A DNA stretch of 64,000 bases from Platynereis dumerilii (Eukaryota > Annelida > Polychaeta > Phyllodocida > Nereididae): assembly GCA_026936325.1 (NCBI GenBank), contig JAPTHN010000003.1:36844011-36908010 (forward strand). The letters are read 5' to 3'. Each line of letters starts with the position of its first letter. The stretch's first letter is position 1. Below the pieces are notes generated by a model, which had not been told where the DNA came from, ran no database searches, and saw nothing but the letters and a program-made list of their open reading frames with translations. A program made the translations under genes and the position numbers. Of this stretch, positions 38,939-49,984 are shown in pieces.

Positions 38939-39108
38939 CGAACAATATCAATATAATCCCCCGCAAGCGGCGGGGGATTATAATAATAAAAGGTAATCGA
39001 AGAATATCAATATAATCCCCCGCCGCTGCGCGAGCGGGGGATTATAATAATAGTAAAACGAAGAATATCAATATAATCCCCCGCCGCTTCGCGAGCGGGG
39101 GATTATAA
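37476..39108 (-). repeat. Array unit 18 (head type C), last unit
   Basis: Ends in three hairpin modules (about 38925-39108), the last with loop CGCTTCGCGA. Unique sequence begins after ATTATAATT at 39109. Confidence 0.9.
38925..39108. repeat. Triple hairpin module closing the array
   Basis: Three modules follow the last unit. No ACTAGT junction follows, so this is the physical right end of the array. Confidence 0.9.
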
Positions 39109-39366
39109 TTACCTAAAGTGACAAAATTGTACATGCTTAGGCTAGAACTACGCCTCACAGTACTTAATGAACTTCACTATTTTGATACTTATAATAATTG
39201 CACTTCACCCTTAATGATGTATTTTACAAGGACAAAATGATTGCCGAACGTACTCCAAAAAACATCCTATTTTTCCGTTTTAAATCTCCTCAGAAAATTC
39301 TCTTGCCAAATGCTTAATAAATGTACATAAGTCTTTTCCTGGAGTAAGGCTATCTATAGGGGGAAC

Positions 39367-40090
39367 GGGGGCACATTGGGACGCGGGGCACTGTGGGACG
39401 GTGGGGTTTTCTTGGATCCTGGCAAGGTATAGGATATGGTAGTGTCATCATATCTTGTAATTTCACATTCTGATGTTTCCATGGTTTTATAGACAAATTA
39501 CAGCCACATGCAGAAGTATGGCGAGCAAAAGTTTGTTTTCCTACCACTAAAGTAAATATGGAAGGGTTCAATTCGAACCATTCTGTGAACAAACCATGAA
39601 CAATGAGGCTTTCTCAGTGCTTGTATGAATTTAATATATCGTAACGCACAGTTATGAATTGCTATTGTGATAAACACACTCACTGGTGTCCGAGAAATTA
39701 GCATTTTGGTGTAAAAGTCATATCGGGGCTCATTGGGACAGTGAATTTGGGGCTCATTGGGACGCCCTTAACATGGCAGAATTTAAGTGTCCAAGGCAAC
39801 TGAATGGCCTGGGACAGCACACAACAGGTATTCAGGCCACAGGGAATAGAGGCATAGTGGATTACCATGCTCTGTGAACAAATTTGTCGCAAAGCACTGT
39901 GTGTTACTTACATAGATGTCCGCACCCAGAACAGTTTATGTTAAATGTTTAAAACTGTTTAAAGTTATGAACTATTGGCACTACAAAGTGTTAATGCACT
40001 GTATATTATCTTACGCACTACTTATGTGTGATATCTATTGCACGTGGAGTGTTAAAATGATTTTTTAATTGATGTCCCAATGTGCCCCGG
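39367..40090. mobile_element. TIR-like element with repeated terminal motif
   Basis: The left edge GGGGGCACATTGGGACGC is mirrored by GTCCCAATGTGCCCCGG at the right. A near copy (GGGGCACTGTGGGACGG) lies just inside the left end, and two direct copies (GGGGCTCATTGGGAC) lie at 39725-39760. About 720 bp, no ORF of note. No clear target duplication, so the class is open. Confidence 0.5.
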
Positions 40091-40219
40091 CTGTTTTAGC
40101 CGAAGAGGGAACATGTGGTAATCAAGATTAACTCTTACTCAATAAAAACTATGACATTGCTTTTGTAGTAGACCATAGTGTACCTGTGGTCTCGCTATGC
40201 TTTGGCATTATCATATTAT

Positions 40220-40300
40220 ATACTTTGCTTATTCTTTAAGCACATTTTGGTGGAGCAGGTCACATATATGTCTGATCTTGATTTTCAACGCTAATTTTAC
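40220..40300 (-). repeat. Dispersed repeat, right member of the inverted pair flanking the array
   Basis: Reverse complement of 12254-12330: TTGCTTATTCTTTAAGCACA followed by TTTTGGTGGAGCAGGTCACA. Confidence 0.65.
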
Positions 40301-40667
40301 AGTTTTAATTAATAATTTAGGCCATTTAAGCTAGAAATAGCGATCTTATGAGTTTGATTTATCTATTAGCTTCTATTTCTGGAATAATTGACCCTCAAAA
40401 CCCCTATTTTGATGTTTTATTTATCATCCTAGCTGAATTAGGAGCCACTTTATGACCAATTTCAGGTCCGGCGGCCATTTTGGACGCCATCTTGGATTTC
40501 TCGGAATGCTCAAGGGTGAGAGTTTCACACCCCCCTGAAAATGTTCCTTGGACAATATAGATACAGGATCAAGAGAGAAAAAAAGTTTAACCGAAACTTT
40601 TGGGTACCACCCCTCCACTGCCGGACTATGTGGACCAACTGAGCTAGTTTTGCTGACACTCATGTAG

Positions 40668-40780
40668 CTGTCTACAAGTTGATCACTATTTGCTGCCACT
40701 TAGGGTGCAAAATTTGCGAGCTCCTGTGAGCGGTCAACAGAATTTCAATCTCTGGAAGAAAACAGGACAGTGTCTGGAAG
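40668..40780 (+). repeat. Partial third copy of the 370-bp inverted-repeat family
   Basis: CTGTCTACAAGTTGATCAC, TGCTGCCACTTAGGGTGC, GCGAGCTCCTGTGAGCGGTC and TCTCTGGAAGA follow the order found at 7360-7520, with deletions. Confidence 0.5.
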
Positions 40781-41587
40781 AAACCAGGAGAGTTCCATCA
40801 TTTAGTGATGGACTAGTTTATATCCAAAAACTCTGTGTCTAATCTGACTTTGGTTGGCTTGAATTTTAAGCAGACAGCTTGTAAATACCAAAATAAGTTG
40901 GAACTATTTTCTATCATGGAGGATTTATACATTGTAGCTCACATATAATGCCAGTATAGAGGGGGCTACTATTGGCATGGACAAGACATTTTGTTGAGTG
41001 TTACACAGCTTTTCTGAAATTGAAAATTATATTGTTGTCCAAGTTAATAAATCTCCATAAAGTAACAGAATAGGCCTAAATACAAAAAAGCATTTTAGAT
41101 ATCACAAAGCAAAAACCATTGGCTTTGTATGGACACATAAATAAGTGAGAGATAATTCTTTTTTGAACACTTTTCTGACCACAATTTAACATGCACTAAA
41201 TGGCATAAGTAAATTGAATACCATCAAGCTTCTGATGAGTAAAATCATACTTTTCACAAGCAAAGTTTATGCTAAAGTTTCAGAACTTTCTTTTTGTCCA
41301 AACATTTTCATTCAAAGCAGTGGACTGGATCTTTGCCCCAGCAACCATGCTTAGTGAAAGTAGTTTGGCGTAGTTATATGCAGCTGTTGTGCGACCTGAT
41401 CTTGTGATCTGTCCAAAACAGATCAAATTACTGTTGTCCCAATTCGATTTTCCAGGGACTGTCAGCATTCTGCTGCCACTTGTCGGTCCAGAACAGAGAC
41501 AGCATGTAGCCCAATTAAATATGTCAGATGGACTTTGAGACTCATACAGTCAAAGGCAGAGAAGTAGTTGGGTTCGTCAACTGGTTA
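40781..41587. other. Intergenic, no gene seen
   Basis: AT-rich. A phrase CAGCATTCTGCTGCCACTTG near 41463 echoes the inverted-repeat family, so old repeat debris is likely. Confidence 0.35.
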
Positions 41588-41872
41588 GGGGCCGACCAGA
41601 TGACCTTTGGGGGGGGGGGCTATGGATATTTGGTGAAAAAAAAAGATAGTTTTCCACTTTAAACTGAAAAAAAAAGTTTGTTCAGCATATGGAAAAAAAC
41701 AATAGTGTTTCCACCTGCAGCTAGGGTACCATAATGTTAAACTTCCGATAAAAAAGTTTGTCGCGAGTGCGCATGCGTAAAAAATTGTTCGCCGACGCAC
41801 CGCGAAGGAAAAAAAAAGTTCGTCCCGGGGGTAGAGTCCATAGCCCCCCCCAACTATCGTCTGGTCGGCCCC
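41588..41872. mobile_element. Harbinger-like MITE, 285 bp
   Basis: TIRs of about 40 bp with mismatches: GGGGCCGACCAGATGA at the left, TCGTCTGGTCGGCCCC at the right, then G and C runs and CTATGGA / TCCATAG. It is flanked by TTA on both sides (41585-41587 and 41873-41875). A 3-bp TTA/TAA duplication with G-starting TIRs is typical of PIF/Harbinger. Confidence 0.7.
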
Positions 41873-41966
41873 TTAGTAGTTGCATGTTCATGGGTGTGAT
41901 TTGCATTTTTACTTTTACTGTAATCCAATGCAAAAAGTCCTGACCTAGGTATAATTTGGACATCTT

Positions 41967-42113
41967 TGCAGGGCAGATCCAGGAATTGACGGAAGGAAGG
42001 CTTACAAATGAAAATGTACTAAAAATACAGGGATTCCATTTTTTAAAAATCTGCTGGCTCAAGAGGGGGGGGGGGGCTTTAACACCCTTAACCGCCCCCT
42101 CTGGATCTGCTAC
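41967..42113. mobile_element. Short hAT-like TIR element
   Basis: CAGGGCAGATCCAG at the left is mirrored by CTGGATCTGCTACTG at the right, with C/G-rich interior. CTTTG flanks both sides, but a full 8-bp duplication is not clear. Confidence 0.45.
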
Positions 42114-42186
42114 TGCTTTGTCTTAGTGTCGTAGTGGTAAACCAAAGTAGCACCTGATCTTGGGATTGGCTGAGCAGTATAGCGAA

Positions 42187-42226
42187 TCCCCCCCCCCCCA
42201 TTATACATTTTCTGGATCCGCCCCTG
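42187..42226. mobile_element. Solo hAT-like end
   Basis: The stretch ends TTTTCTGGATCCGCCCCTG, the complement of the CAGGGGCGGATCCAG end also seen at 61401. No partner end was found nearby. Confidence 0.4.
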
Positions 42227-42265
42227 CTGAGAGCGTTGTCTTTTACATGCCTCAACATAATTATT

Positions 42266-42296
42266 ATCGCCCATGTTATGCTATGCATAGGGCGAT
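42266..42296. repeat. Isolated hairpin ATCGCCC...GGGCGAT
   Basis: Seven-bp arms around a 17-nt loop that is itself partly palindromic (ATGTTATGCTATGCATA). Similar in build to the array tail hairpins but with its own sequence. Confidence 0.5.
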
Positions 42297-42861
42297 TATG
42301 CTTTAGTGCTGAAATCTACTGAAGGGGTGAAACAACCAATGCTGTGGCCTCAACCAGCCCACTCTGGAAGTTCGTATCATATGCATAACACATTGATACC
42401 ATTGTAGATGTGCACAACGGTTCGTATTTTCAATGTAATTCAATATTAGAAAATTTACTATTATCAGTTTTAGAGGCTATCAAGGTCCAGAAAGCCTGCA
42501 TTGTGGTGGCCATTTTCCCTTCCACAGGGTGAGTTTTAGTACACAGAATGGCCACTGCAAGCAGCACATTCAGATACATTACACAAGAGGGCAGCACCTG
42601 CAAGTCCTTTGCCACTTCTTCCCTTTGCACACATTCTATTTCTGGGAAACTCAGCAATTCCTGCATCTCAGTATAGTTCATGCATCTTTCCAACTAATTA
42701 TACAGGTAGCACGGGCTTATATTGTATCTATTTCATATTATTCTATTCTCTTCCCTCCAATCTACGGGCAACTTACTATATATTATATAAATCTGTTTTA
42801 TATTTATGTAAATAAAATATTGGTTATAATATGTACACTCATGTAAACAAAAGATAAACAT
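42297..42861. other. Intergenic; weak minus-strand ORF only
   Basis: A frame of 87 residues (42430-42693, minus) has mixed composition but no splice context or recognised motif. I do not call it a gene. Confidence 0.35.

Positions 42862-42926
<65 letters not shown>
42862..42926 (+). repeat. (GATA)n microsatellite
   Basis: About 15 uninterrupted TAGA/GATA repeats, passing directly into the minisatellite to the right. Confidence 0.95.
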
Positions 42927-42927
<1 letters not shown>

Positions 42928-44600
42928 GCATGGATAGACAGATTGGCAGACAGATAGGATAGATGGATAGGATAGATGGATGGGATATACAGTAGGATAG
43001 GATAGATGGATAGTATAAACGGATAGGATAAACAGACAGGATAGATAGATAGATAGATGGAGGAATGGATTGACAGATGGATTAATGGATATATGGGTTG
43101 ACAGACGGACAGGATAGACAGATGGGATAAACAGATAGGATAAACGGATAGGATAAACGGATAGGATAAACAGATGGGATAAACAGGTAGGTTAAACGGG
43201 ATAAACGGATAGGACATACGGATGGGATAAACGGATAGGATAAACGGATGGGATAAACGAACCGGATAAACGGATAGGATAAACGGATAGGATAAATAGA
43301 AACGTAGATAGATAGATGAATGAATGGATTGACGGATGGATTGAATGATAGATAGACGGATGGATAGCCAGATTGACAGACAGATAGGATAGATGGATAG
43401 GATAGATGGCTGGGATAAACAGATAGGATAGATGGATAGTATAAACGGTTAGGATAAACAGACAGGATAGATAGATAGATAGATGGAGGAATGGATTGAC
43501 GGATGCCTTAATGGATAGATGGGTTGACAGACGGATAGGATAGACGGATAGGATAAATGATAGGATAAACAGATAGGATAAACAGATAGGATAAACAGGA
43601 TAGGATAAACGGATGGGATAAACGGCTGTGATAAACGGCTGGGATAAACAAATGGGATAAACAGATAGGATAAATGGATAGGATACACGGATAGGATAAA
43701 CGGATAGGATAAACGGGATAAATGGGATAACAGATAGGATAAATGGATAGGATAAATAGATAGGATAACGGGTAGGATAAACAGGTAGGATAAACAGATA
43801 GGATAAACAGATATGTTAAACGGATAGGATAAACGGATAGGATAACAGATAGGATAAATGGATAGGATAAACAGATAGGATAAACGGATCTATATAGGAT
43901 AAACAGGATAAATGGGATGGACCAATGCTTATGGGGTACTGGATAAACGGATAGGATAAACGGATAGGATAAACGGATAGGATAAACGGATAGAATAACG
44001 GATAGGATTAATGGATAGGATAAACGGGATAAACAGGATAACGGGTAGGATAAACCGATAGGATAAATGGATAGGATAAACGGATGGGATAAAGGGATAG
44101 GATAAACGGATAGGATGAATGGATAGGATAAACAGATAGGATAAACGGATAGGATAAACAGATAGGATAAATGGATAGGATAAACGGGATAACGGATAGG
44201 ATAAATGGATATGTTAAACGGATAGGGTCAACGGAAAGGGTAATGGATAGGATAAATGGATAGGATAAATGGATAGGATAAACTGATAGGATAAACGGAT
44301 AGGATAAACAGATAGGATAAACAAATAGGATAAATAGATAAGATAAACAGGATAAATGGGATGAACCAGTGCTTCTGGGGTACAGGATAAACGGATAGGA
44401 TAAACGGATAGGATAAACAGATCGGATAAATAGATAGGATAAACGGATAGGATAAACGGGATAAACAGGATATCGGGTAGGATACACGGATAGAATAAAC
44501 AGATATGATAAAAGGAGAGGATAAATGGATAGGATCAATGGATAGGATAAACGAACGGTATAAACTGGCTAACGGATAGGATAAACATAGGATAAAACAT
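42927..44600 (+). repeat. 13-nt minisatellite (GGATAGGATAAAC)n with higher-order periods
   Basis: A degenerate GGATAGGATAAAC unit repeats for about 1.65 kb. Higher-order copies are visible. The block GGAGGAATGGATTGAC occurs near 43060 and again about 430 bp later. The block ACCAATGCTTATGGGGTAC near 43921 recurs as ACCAGTGCTTCTGGGGTAC about 455 bp later. Long minus-strand ORFs here are a by-product of a unit without stops. Confidence 0.9.
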
Positions 44601-44787
44601 GCAGGGCATGGGCGATGCTGTGCCATTATATGTGCTTGTTACATAGACACTTAGCAGGCCAATGCTTACAAGGCAGTGAATCGATTAACTAATTTTTTTG
44701 CCCTATTTATAACTCTCTGGGAATAGCCTAGTATTTTCACTATTTCGTCCTGACACACAAAATTGATTCTTTCAGAAAGTGACTAAT

Positions 44788-45079
44788 AAGGGGGAGACCA
44801 TATACCAAGGGGGAGGGGCTTGGAGTATTTTTTAAAATAAGTAATTTATTTTTCAGTTTTGATGAAATAAATAAATTCATTTTGGGCAGTCTTGAAATAA
44901 ATAATATCTGGTGGGGGTATTACTTAACAAGGCATTGCTTTATTTAAAATGAATGTTCAGGGACTTCGCGTGCTTGAAATAAATAATAACTGCCCCGTCA
45001 CCGTGAAATAAATAATTTCCCAGCTAGCGAGGAAAACGCCAAGCCCCCCTGATTATTAAATGGTCATAGGCCACCCCCT
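44788..45079. repeat. Dispersed repeat family R1, copy 3 (best ends)
   Basis: The left edge AAGGGGGAGACCATATA with GGGGCTTGGAGTATTTT is mirrored at the right by AAAACGCCAAGCCCCCCTGA and GGTCATAGGCCACCCCCTA, giving imperfect TIRs of about 45 bp. Four internal GAAATAAATAAT copies. Confidence 0.65.
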
Positions 45080-45757
45080 AAAGTTATTCTATTCGACTAA
45101 ATTCTTTTACCAGATTTTTTGGAAAACTGGTGCTTATGTACCATGAAATATGTTAAATCATGCTGTGTGAATATGTTAAGTTAGCATTGTGAAGATTTAT
45201 ATATGTTTCTGAGAATCTCACAAAATGTTTCCTTTTTTTGGACCCGCGCATGAGGAAGTTTTGACCTCCTTTGCACAAAGAAACCCAACGTTGGATTTCC
45301 CGGAAAGTGTTTAGGGCGTAACCTTAAACAGGTCAGTGACTCTATCAGTGTGCCAACATTTCTTAGGCAAATTGGCATTTATGTCTTTACTTCAGGGACC
45401 CCAGCGCACTGACTAGAATTACTCAGGATCTTCATAAGCATTGTTGGGTAGGTGGTTTTCCAAAATTTAGCATACTTAACTATTATTTCAGCATCTTAAT
45501 CATCATAACTTATATATATATAGCAGCCAAGAGTAAAATACTAAAATATATTCATAGGAGATATGTTTTTACCTTGTTCTCTTATTTTATTGTTATGTTG
45601 GTTGAAAGTCTTCTTAGCTCCTTTTTGTGTGGCACTTGTTTTGGGTCGTCCTTTGGCGAGATCCGTTCAGTTTGACTAAAATGAAGAGATTTATAATAAA
45701 CGTTGGACCAATCAGCAAAACCCTGAAGCCATTCCTTTTTCAGTTGTGGCTGGCTTA
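45080..45757. other. Intergenic, no gene seen
   Basis: AT-rich without recognised repeats; a minus ORF at 45181-45378 has no support. Confidence 0.35.
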
Positions 45758-46120
45758 CAGTCTGTCACTTTGATATAGAAAAAGAGTGGAATGTTGCACT
45801 GTGAAAATGGCACTTCATGTGTCATCATGCTGATGATTTGTCATGATCATACCCAATACTTACAATGTTATTTCGATTTAAGGAGACTTATCCCGCTTGT
45901 TGGTGACAGCCAAACGAAAGGATTATGCATCAGATTTTCGCTCTAACATCAGTTATGACAAGTTAAATGGCCTTCTCTTGATCATGACTAATGAAACAGC
46001 CTCTATGTTTCCCATGTTGAAAGTAGAGAAGATGACACTTCATCAGCTATCATGAGTCACAAAGTGATTTTTTCAGAGAGAACTGGTCCTCATTCTTTTC
46101 TGTATCAAAGTGACAGACTG
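45758..46120. mobile_element. Tc1/mariner-type MITE, 363 bp
   Basis: TIRs CAGTCTGTCACTTTGATA and TATCAAAGTGACAGACTG are perfect over 18 bp and are flanked by TA on each side. TA duplication is the mark of Tc1/mariner targets. No transposase. An older relative lies in the intron at 2555-2952. Confidence 0.8.
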
Positions 46121-46503
46121 TAAAGTGTTTGATGGCTGCAAGCCAGCCTAGCCATCCATATTGCTGAAAAAAATTATGAAAAATAGTGTGTCACTCACAA
46201 TATATTTGGTGTATTTGAATGAAAGCTGACTCCACATCATATAAAAAAATTAGATTTCATTTGATGATGAATTACCATTTAGGTTAGCTTTCTTTTGTTG
46301 CCACAGAAATAAAAACCTTAAAAAAATTGGCAATATTCGGGTATTAACAATTATTTCCACTGGTTAGAACTCCATGGTAAATATAATGTCTGGAACTTAG
46401 ATAGGCATATGTCACTTGTTCTTATCAATATTACATGGTCATTTGATACAAAAAAACATTATAAAATTTTGATGGTCATGTCACACTTTGGCTTCATTAT
46501 TTT
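46121..46503. other. Intergenic, no feature seen
   Basis: AT-rich, only chance ORFs. Confidence 0.35.
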
Positions 46504-46536
46504 TACCCTCGGCAATGTATACATTGCCGACGGGTA
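46504..46536. repeat. 33-nt near-perfect palindrome TACCCTCGGCA...
   Basis: The centre CGGCAATGTATACATTGCCG is a perfect 20-nt palindrome, extended by TACCC and GGGTA. It is followed by a GC-rich CGGCGGGGCGGACGGGCGGG stretch unlike its AT-rich surroundings. GCCGAGGGTA at 50447-50456 is the complement of its left end. Confidence 0.7.
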
Positions 46537-46680
46537 TTGTTGGGAAAATTTGTTCGTCCGGCGGGGCGGACGGGCGGGCGGGCGTCCGGATAACGGGCGT
46601 CCCACTTGTGTATTGGGAGTAATGCCAAACCTATGGAACGTTTACTTTTTATTTTTGGGACATTATTATATCTTTTATCC

Positions 46681-46925
46681 TAGTTGTGCCTTTTAGGGGT
46701 TTAATCGACATGAGATCAATACTTTTTTCACAATTATTGAAAAATGTGAAAAAATATTTTTTTGTGTATTGGGTGTCAAGCGAAAACTATGGCATGCACA
46801 TTCATCATTTTAGGGTAAATATGGTATCTTTTATCCCAGTTGAGCCTTTCATAGGTCTAATCCCCATGACATTAATACTTTTCTCACAATCATTGAAAAA
46901 TGTGAAAAATTGTTTTTTTTTGTTT
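46681..46925 (+). repeat. Degenerate tandem repeat, about 156-bp period
   Basis: Two clear copies of GTTG(T/A)GCCTTT...GGT(C)TAAT...CACAAT(T/C)ATTGAAAAATGTGAAAAA start near 46683 and 46839. Fainter relatives lie upstream (GGACATTATTATATCTTTTA) and near 47020. Confidence 0.6.
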
Positions 46926-48651
46926 CTGGGACAGAACTAAAAAACTGCAGTACTTTTGACGCTGAAATTTGCATATTGTATGTATTAAATACCCAAGATG
47001 TGTTTTTTGTGGGTCTAAATGCTCTGAGATAGTTGAACGGACGACAATTTACCAAAAATATGAAAAAATACTATTATTTTAAACTTGTATGATTCAGTCA
47101 ATTTTGAAGTTAAATCTATGAAATTTTCCAATTAGGTGTCTAACTTATGCCTCTTTAAACATCTCTAATCAGTTGGAATGTTGGTCCTATGAATTTTGAT
47201 AAAAACCCAAAAATTTGAAAAAATCCCAATTTTCCAACATTTCTGCGTGAAAAGCCAAATGTTAATGGGTAAGTTAGTTAACTTTAGGTCTTATTGTAGT
47301 TAGACACACTATTGACTAATATTCACAGCCATTGCACGAGTTGTTGCAATTTTTTCCATTGAAATGTATGATTGAAAAAATGCAAAAAATCATTAAAATG
47401 TCTATTTACTCTCCATTTCCTTCTAATGTCATACCAGTAGTTGACATTTTTTTGTCAAAATAAACCTGACATGTTTCACATCATCATCATGCTGATTTTG
47501 AACAATATGAAAATTTTTATTCGCAGGTCAATATTAACAAAATTAGATAAATATTAAGGATTTTCACATAATCATATATCAGTAACTATTGGCCCTGGTC
47601 AATCAAATTTACCACAATAATGTCTAAATTTGACTTTTTCTACCTCTCCTCGTGAAATATTATCAACAGGAAATATATAAATTTTATATATAATTATGTG
47701 GACTTTCAAAGCATTAATTAAGTATATTCAAAAACATGCATTTGTGTGTTAATATTTTAAAATGTTGACACTAAATCTCTAACTCCCAATTATTATAACT
47801 TCATGGTTAATATCTAAACTCAGTGATGTAAATTTTAGAAGATAAATTAATGCCAGCCCCTTTTATTTAATTGTTTGCATGAAAATTAAATGTGAATGAA
47901 TCAGACAGATTGGCTTTTGTTGAATGACTGGAGAAGTCTTGATTATGTAATTTTATGTCACAGGGTAATTGTCTTCCCTGCTAATCCTTTGACAAGAAAT
48001 CTTAAACTCTCAATTCTAACTTAATGGTTTAAATCTAACCTCAGTTATGTACATTTTAACATATGAAGTACTGTCAGCTTGCTTTTATTTTGGTCTTTAA
48101 TGAAAATTAAATATGAACATATAAGACAGACTGGCAATAAGACCACTATGTATATATAGAGGGTTATTAAAGAAAATTACTTGGCATGCAAACCCCATTT
48201 CTGCAAATTTCAGTGTGTTTACATTTTAAGACATTATTGGATAAATCTGTCTTTTAATTCATTTTAAAACTCACTCCAATTGTATTTTTTGCATTTTAAA
48301 GAAATATTGTTTAGGGGGTAAAAGTTTCATCATTGGAAGGGGTCCAGTTTTTGTTGAATGGGCCTGCAGACACTGTGTCTGTGCTTCACTGTACCCCTCC
48401 CCTCCAGCCACTCATGTTATGTAACATTGTGTCACTAATCCTCTCCAGTGACCAAAGCTAGGAACAAAGGAGCACAAAAGCAGTGCACAGCACCCTCAAC
48501 TTTTTAACAAATTTTATTTTTTCTTAGAAATATGTCCGAACTGCATTGACACCAACTTTGCAGTTTTATATTGAACAAATAAAGAAATTTCCAATTTGAA
48601 TAAAAAAATTAGGCCAAGTAGAAGCTGAGAAATTACTTTTTGAAGCCCATA
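46926..48651. other. AT-rich non-coding stretch with an array-like phrase
   Basis: No gene. At about 48614 the phrase AAGTAGAAGCTGAGAAATTAC resembles GAGTAGAAGCTGAGCAATTTAC-type sequence found in most array units. This may be a very old relative of the array element. Confidence 0.35.
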
Positions 48652-48859
48652 CACTGTAAATTTTGAAATTCTCATTCAGCTCAAATGATTGAGTGAGATG
48701 GTTGCACAATTTGTATGAGCTATCTTAGCTTGTTGTTTTGAGTTATGTTAATCTTTCCGTTGTTATAACTTACAAACAACAAGCTATGATAGCTCAAAGG
48801 AATTGTGCAACCATCTCACTCAATCATTTAAGCTAACTCAAAATTCAAATTTTACAGTG
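48652..48859. mobile_element. Fold-back MITE, 208 bp, TA target
   Basis: The two halves are inverted copies of about 90 bp: CACTGTAAATTTTGAAATT, then ATGATTGAGTGAGATGGTTG and CACAATT...GAGCTAT, then TAGCTTGTTGTTT. TA lies on both sides. The element is almost all TIR. Confidence 0.85.
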
Positions 48860-49120
48860 TACAGGCTGTACACAGAGTTTGTACATGTTTCTTTTGTTTA
48901 GTTTTTCTTTACAGCTATTGTTATTCTTCAAAGTTTGACCAGCATTTAACCATTGTATTAAATAGCAACTTGCTAAGTCTTAAAAGACATATATATACTA
49001 GCATAAACCTTGTTTTAGTCTTACTATTTACAATGGTTTTGGTTGGAGACATCTTATAGATAACTTATGTTTTTAGACCCATATTCCATATATGTAATTT
49101 ATGATAAGAACAGCTAAGAC

Positions 49121-49138
49121 TAGATAGACTAGATAGAC

Positions 49139-49175
<37 letters not shown>
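49121..49175 (+). repeat. (GATA)n microsatellite
   Basis: Begins as TAGATAGACTAGATAGAC and continues as pure GATA. Shorter GATA runs occur at 1707-1735. Confidence 0.9.
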
Positions 49176-49984
49176 CAACATGTCATCCAAGAGATTCAGA
49201 CATATTGTCTTAGTGTCAAAAACACCTAAATTCAGCAAATGGGACTGAATGTGCCACTTTACGGAACTTTTGGTCGTTTTTATTGTTATTTGGACCTATA
49301 TTTGTCACCCAGAGAATCTACTGAAGTGATATTTGTATTATCTATTTGTAAATGTGGTCAGCAAGGTTGTTCCAGAATTTGACTGGAAGCTGCTTTATTA
49401 GAAGTATTCTTCTAGTTTACATGTAGGCCTATTGGAGCTAATATTTGAAATGAAACTAAATAAAGATAGCTAAAATTATATAATGTAGTGCACAGTATGT
49501 AAGTTTTGGAGCAAATTCTCTGTTTTTCCGTGATTGTTCCTGCTTCACCAGACATATTTTCCCCGACATCAATTGCTTTTATTGCTGCATTAATGGAATC
49601 CTTAAACTGACTTTAACAGATTTTTTTTAATAAAAAAAAAGGTCTCTTTCCATGTGTTATCAACCAAATTTCTCGTTTTTATCCGAAGTTAAAGGGTGGC
49701 AACCTGGTATAAAACCAGGGTGGTTTGATTGATTGATCTGCTGATTGAGTGATTGCTTAATTAATTGTTTGACTGACTGATCAAATAATTAATTTCCTTG
49801 TGCAAAATGGATTTTAACATTGCATTAATAACATACAGTATTTGTATATTACTATTAGATCTGTAGATTTCATAGAATGGGTGTAGACAAATTTCAGTCA
49901 TATCCAATAAATTCTAATTTTAAAATTAATAAAATTTTAAAAATGAACTTCTGTATGCAATAAAAGAACAGTATTTCTTAAGAT
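49176..49984. other. Intergenic, no feature seen
   Basis: AT-rich, no ORF of note. Confidence 0.35.

Larger units (their letters stand above)
12876..39108 (-). mobile_element. Tandem array of 18 Helitron/Helentron-like non-autonomous units
   Basis: The junction ACTAGTATAACTGATATTG recurs at 17 unit starts, and a variant ACTAGTATACTAAATTG at one. Each unit has a head of one of four types and then a shared core (GATTCTACGCCGC, GGAAAGCTGACAAACAGACC, GTCCGTAACTTTGTGAAG, CCTGCGCCGGAAATTTTT). The end is GTTTTCCTGAGCTG plus (AAT)n, with 0-3 hairpin modules. Read on the minus strand, a palindrome (arms GATATTGCCGT and its complement) is followed by 7 nt and then CTAG-T. Helitrons are known to end in a hairpin and CTRR before a host T, to lack TIRs and target duplications, and to form head-to-tail arrays. 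Helentron relatives carry subterminal inverted repeats, like ATAATCCCCCGC in the head and GCGGGGGATTAT in the tail. No Rep/helicase ORF is present. The tandem array is certain; the class is my inference. A classical satellite with hairpins is the alternative. Confidence 0.9.

Noticed and set aside
12876-39108. CRISPR-like array because of repeated palindromes
   Set aside because: The spacing is over 1.2 kb with conserved interiors, the genome is eukaryotic, and no cas genes are present.
42430-42693. 87-residue minus ORF
   Set aside because: Composition is ordinary, no domain, no splice partner, surrounded by repeats.
42804-44626. Overlapping minus-strand ORFs of 132-176 residues rich in YPF, ILSVYP and CLS
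   Set aside because: They are translations of a 13-nt minisatellite that lacks stops; several frames are open at once, so there is no gene.
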